NCBI RefSeq assembly: GCF_026191915.1
Contig: NZ_JAIMBY010000025.1
Coordinates: 1-35,070 of the forward strand
DNA length: 35,070 nucleotides
DNA from: Acidiphilium sp. PA
GTDB lineage: Bacteria; Pseudomonadota; Alphaproteobacteria; Acetobacterales; Acetobacteraceae
Reading direction: 5' to 3'
Each line of letters opens with the position of its first letter. Within the stretch, counting starts at the first letter, position 1. The notes under the pieces are model-generated. The model was not told the origin of the DNA and did no database searches. It saw nothing but the letters and a program-made list of their open reading frames with translations. Shown piece after piece: positions 32,498 to 35,070 of this stretch. The translations under genes were made by a program, and so were the position numbers.

Positions 32498-32929
32498 CTA
32501 CCACTTGAGCCCTCGCCGCTGCATGTATGCGTCAAGGGCCTCGCCAAGAATTTCTTGGATTGGTCGGCGCTCTTGCACCGAGAGCATTTTGAGCCGTTCC
32601 CAGCGGTCTTCGGTGAGGCGGAGTGTGACACCTGGAAGATTGCGTGATGCTGTGTAAGTCCGAACCCGGCCAGTCGAAGTGACGACTCTTGTACGGTCGT
32701 CCCCTCCCCTCCCCTCCCCCGCGCTGCTCTCCCTCGCCTGTCGAGATACGGACGGCGCAAGGACCGAGTCGGTGACTTCGAACTCGTGATGGAGGTCGAT
32801 TGGCGGCGCGGTTTCTGCGGCTGCCACGAGGTTAGGCCGAGACTGCTCCTGCGGTGTGGCACCGTCGGTGATCGAGTCGGAGGAACGTTTCACGAAACTA
32901 GTGAAGCTGCGTTTTGGAGTGTTCGCCAT
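32498..32929 (-). CDS. Ribbon-helix-helix partition/DNA-binding protein (ParB/ParG-like)
   Basis: The 143-aa protein has a long flexible N-terminus (about 1-95) and a C-terminal ribbon-helix-helix domain (99-139: GVTLRLTEDRWERLKMLSVQ, then a second helix PIQEILGEALDAYMQRR). A flexible arm plus RHH is the design of ParG-type centromere binders, although ParG itself is shorter. It overlaps the parA stop by one base (TAATG), and its own stop coincides with a repeat of the centromere-like array. It likely binds the GTGATGCGTG repeats and represses the operon. Confidence 0.75.
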   Translation of the reverse strand: MANTPKRSFTSFVKRSSDSITDGATPQEQSRPNLVAAAETAPPIDLHHEFEVTDSVLAPSVSRQARESSAGEGRGGDDRTRVVTSTGRVRTYTASRNLPGVTLRLTEDRWERLKMLSVQERRPIQEILGEALDAYMQRRGLKW

Positions 32930-33606
32930 TATGCCCTCCGCTTGGAAGATGAGACATTGGTGAGGTCGCTGACGCTGGTGCGGTTTTTGTCAAAAGCCAA
33001 TATTTCCTTCCAAAGTGCACGGATCTCCTTCGCGGCTTTGCTGGTCGGGTCAAACTCGCCCACTGCTTGGCCCTGCGTGAGAGCCCGCCGGTAGACCTTT
33101 CGCTCGACAACTCGGGTGTTGAGCAGAGGCAATCCAAGCGCTTTCAGCGCGCGCTCCGTTTCCAAGATTTCTTCGTCTGTGCGTGGCGAAGTCCGGGTGA
33201 GTACTGCAATGGCGGGAACACTGTTCGCGCGCAGAAGATCCAGAGTCGCTTGGGTTGCGGCAACGTCAAGGATCGATGGTTGGACCGGAACCACAGCAAC
33301 GTCGATATTTCGTGCGACAACCTCGAGCGCGGGTGCGGTATGGGGCGGCGTGTCGATAAAAATGAGTTTGAAGCCCTCTGCTTCAGCTGCTTCAAGGGCG
33401 TCCCGGAGTTCAGCAGCGAGGACAGCGGCAACAGGTGGCGCAAGATCACCCCTCGCCAACCCCCATACTCCGGACGCGCTCGCTTGGGGATCAATATCTA
33501 TGATTGCGGTGCGGATGCCAGACTGTTGAGCGGCGACTGCTAAATGGACGCAAAGCGTTGTTTTCGCGGCACCACCCTTCTGCTGGACAAGAGCGATACG
33601 CCTCAC
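32929..33606 (-). CDS. parA: ParA-type partition ATPase
   Basis: The 225-aa protein is a compact ParA (type Ib-like, no N-terminal DNA-binding domain). The deviant Walker A QQKGGAAKTTL is at about 7-17, followed by Walker A' IDIDPQASAS and Walker B LIFIDTPPH. It drives plasmid segregation together with the RHH protein. I choose GTG 33606: the stop of a 14-codon leader peptide overlaps it as GTGA, and the frame further upstream would translate the centromere-like repeat. Confidence 0.85.
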   Translation of the reverse strand: MRRIALVQQKGGAAKTTLCVHLAVAAQQSGIRTAIIDIDPQASASGVWGLARGDLAPPVAAVLAAELRDALEAAEAEGFKLIFIDTPPHTAPALEVVARNIDVAVVPVQPSILDVAATQATLDLLRANSVPAIAVLTRTSPRTDEEILETERALKALGLPLLNTRVVERKVYRRALTQGQAVGEFDPTSKAAKEIRALWKEILAFDKNRTSVSDLTNVSSSKRRA

Positions 33607-33647
33607 CAACTTCCCGCCCACATTGTGCTGCGTGATGCACGCATCAT
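33603..33647 (-). CDS. Leader peptide coupled to parA (14 aa)
   Basis: An AAGGAG site six bases ahead of ATG 33647 opens a 14-codon frame (MMRASRSTMWAGSW) that ends with the TGA overlapping the GTG start of parA. Its sequence runs across one copy of the centromere-like repeat, so protein binding there would act on the leader. parA itself has only a weak ribosome binding site, so it probably depends on this coupling. Confidence 0.5.
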   Translation of the reverse strand: MMRASRSTMWAGSW

Positions 33648-34286
33648 TTTGAACTCCTTCCTGTTGTGATGTCGCCAAGTCTTTGCCCACGTTCGATAGA
33701 CGTGCTGCGTGATGCACGGTTCATGCACCACGCATCGCTCACCCGTCAAGTTAATATTGGCGCGTAACTCTCCTCTACTGGGAGGTTTATGGTAACCAGA
33801 CGTACACCGTGATGCGTGCGCCGAGATGCGTGCAGGGTGATACGTGCTTCGTGAGTGGTGATGCGTGAGGCAATATTTGTAGGCCGATTGCAGTGATGCA
33901 CGCACCACGCATCGTGTGTAAATAGATGATACCCTATGTAATAGGCATACCGGACGCATCTAAACCTGTGGATTCTTTGCGCCTGGATAAGTGATGTGTA
34001 GCGTGCGCTTCGCACGACCAATCACACACCACGAAGCACGCATTACGCAGCACGCATCACGCATTATCCTTCAGGTGTTTGGCCCCGGTTCCATCGATAC
34101 GTCATAAGTCTGCCCTACGCGATGCGTAATGCATGGTGCATTAATCACGCATCACCGCCATTGGGACTTCCGATTAAAGGAACAGAAGATAGGTTATCGT
34201 GGTGCACGCATCACACATCACTTCCGAATCGACGGGTTTGTACCTTGGGTGGATCATGCATCGTGATGCACGATCCACGAACCACG
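33618..34286. repeat. Centromere-like repeat array (parS candidate)
   Basis: Many copies of a short palindromic motif related to GTGATGCGTG / CACGCATCAC are spread in both orientations: about 33631-33647, 33702-33738, 33808-33871, 33892-33916, 34023-34066, 34118-34160, 34199-34222 and 34255-34286. A further copy lies at 32469-32498, at the end of the RHH gene. Spacing is irregular, and units vary, so this is not a CRISPR. The association with the par operon makes a partition site likely. No gene is visible in this stretch. Confidence 0.7.
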
Positions 34287-34854
34287 TTTCTGTGGCTGCG
34301 AGGTGCTAAATAATGTCCAACAAATGGGTATCGTACGTCGGATCCTTTTCAATTGGGTGCCGAGATCTGGGTATTTACACCACGCGCAGCGGGTTCTTTG
34401 TGCCGGTCGAACCCATTCTACTTAGCGGCTGATCGCCGGGGGCCATTCCGGTGGCCAACGCGCCGCAATTCATGCTGTGGCCGTTGAAGTCACAAAGACA
34501 GAGTCTACCATTACGAATCGGTTCTTGGTGCACTGAGCCACGGTCTGCGGAGTGGCTGACTGCGAGCCGAATGGGGGCAGAGTGGGACGGCGACAGCACC
34601 GTCCTCTGGGCGGCGCCTGCCTGATGCGCCGGTAGCCGGAGACTTCGATCTCGATCTGTCCAAAAGCGGAGCGTTGGCGGATGCGTTTCGTATGCGTTCT
34701 CGGTTTCGTCGGTCTCTGATGGTTTGTCGTAGTCGTCTGAACGGGGCCAACAGCTCGACGTTGATCGTGGTGGGGGAAGGGTGTGGCGCCACAAACAGGG
34801 TGAGAAGGCCGGGGATGATGTCGCGCAACTACAGCTAGTGTCCCGTCGCAGTGA
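34287..34854. other. Gene-free stretch between repeat array and transposase
   Basis: Several overlapping frames occur on the minus strand (for example 34375-34794 and 34511-34828), but none has family resemblance, a ribosome binding site or a consistent start. The right part may include the IS end. I see nothing certain. Confidence 0.35.
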
Positions 34855-35070
34855 TTACGACTCCTTGATTGATGGCGTGGGGTAGGATTTGGCCATCTTC
34901 ACTCTTGCCTGATCTGTGGAGAACATCCAGCGAATTTTGGCACCGCTTTTGGTGCGGCGGCGCTCCCAGGCCCGGACTTCGGTTTCGAGCAGTTCGCGGT
35001 TATCGATCCGGCGGTCGAGGCATTGTCGGCGCATGACGCCGATCTCGATCTCGGCCATGTTGAGCCAACT
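34855..35070 (-). CDS. IS630-family transposase, C-terminal part (cut by window edge)
   Basis: The visible 71 residues begin SWLNMAEIEIGVMRRQCLDR, the last part of the DDE domain of IS630-type transposases (W-L-N-x-x-E with the catalytic Glu). A W-x-x-R-R segment and the FSTDQARVKMAKSYP end follow, matching I-x-W-x-F-x-x-x-x-A-R-x-K-L. The gene continues beyond 35070. The stop at 34855 is intact. IS630 elements duplicate TA on insertion; a CTAG at 34834-34837 could mark the end, but that is a guess. Confidence 0.8.
   Translation of the reverse strand, partial: SWLNMAEIEIGVMRRQCLDRRIDNRELLETEVRAWERRRTKSGAKIRWMFSTDQARVKMAKSYPTPSIKES

Noticed and set aside
33618-34286. CRISPR array
   Set aside because: The repeats are short palindromes in both orientations with irregular spacing; there are no equal spacers and no cas genes.
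34375-34828. Overlapping minus-strand reading frames between the repeat array and the transposase
   Set aside because: No motif, no ribosome binding site and mutually overlapping frames; likely non-coding.

Overview
The window looks like about 35 kb of a large plasmid (or plasmid-like element) from a GC-rich alphaproteobacterium. An acidophilic or acetic-acid-type member of the Acetobacteraceae is my best guess, from gene style only. The plasmid evidence is direct: an iteron-type RepA with iterons on both sides and DnaA boxes upstream, a ParA plus ribbon-helix-helix partition pair with an array of short centromere-like repeats, and a long run of accessory genes almost all on the minus strand. 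There are no tRNA, rRNA or metabolic housekeeping genes.

Layout. 1-2.5 kb: a ProQ/FinO RNA chaperone (+), a small unknown gene, a Mom-like DNA-modification acyltransferase and ssb (-). 2.5-7.9 kb: a plus-strand insert-like block with a Fic AMP transferase behind a palindromic operator, a tiny hydrophobic peptide, a TauE/SafE-type permease, and a soluble double-PAS chemotaxis receptor with lower GC. 8-29.3 kb: the plasmid backbone or accessory set on the minus strand. It holds a ParB-domain protein, a 1759-residue N6-adenine methylase/helicase fusion (DarB-like), small unknown genes, a histone-H1-like basic protein (the only + gene here), ArdC antirestriction protein coupled to a PAPS-reductase-family protein, a HerA-type ATPase coupled to a protein with seven Myb/SANT-like repeats, DUF6878 and DUF6915 proteins, and a YfbR-like HD phosphohydrolase. 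29.5-30.2 kb: remains of a HEAT-repeat gene and of a sugar-binding protein gene. 30.2-33.6 kb: repA, origin and the par operon. 33.6-34.3 kb: centromere-like repeats. 34.9 kb to the end: the C-terminal part of an IS630-type transposase.

The most striking structure is non-coding. At least four minus-strand operons (ardC; the 16.9-17.3 kb operon; the DUF6878 operon; the HD operon) begin with a roughly 100-nt leader that folds into the same shape: a closing stem P1, a long arm P2 and a hairpin P3 around conserved single-stranded sequence. The stem sequences differ from copy to copy but stay complementary, which is what selection on RNA structure produces. Two shorter, more divergent copies precede the parB-like gene and the operon at 28.1 kb. 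Several copies are followed by a second, also covarying hairpin beside or around the ribosome binding site. Between units sit plain terminator-type hairpins, so the region reads as a string of leader-controlled cassettes. I do not recognise this RNA. A plasmid ProQ/FinO protein in the same window is a possible partner, but that is inference.

Together the genes suggest a plasmid that invests in DNA modification and antirestriction (Mom-like, DarB-like, ArdC, PAPS/DndC-type, SSB), stable inheritance (RepA, ParA/RHH) and control of many accessory operons through a shared leader RNA.
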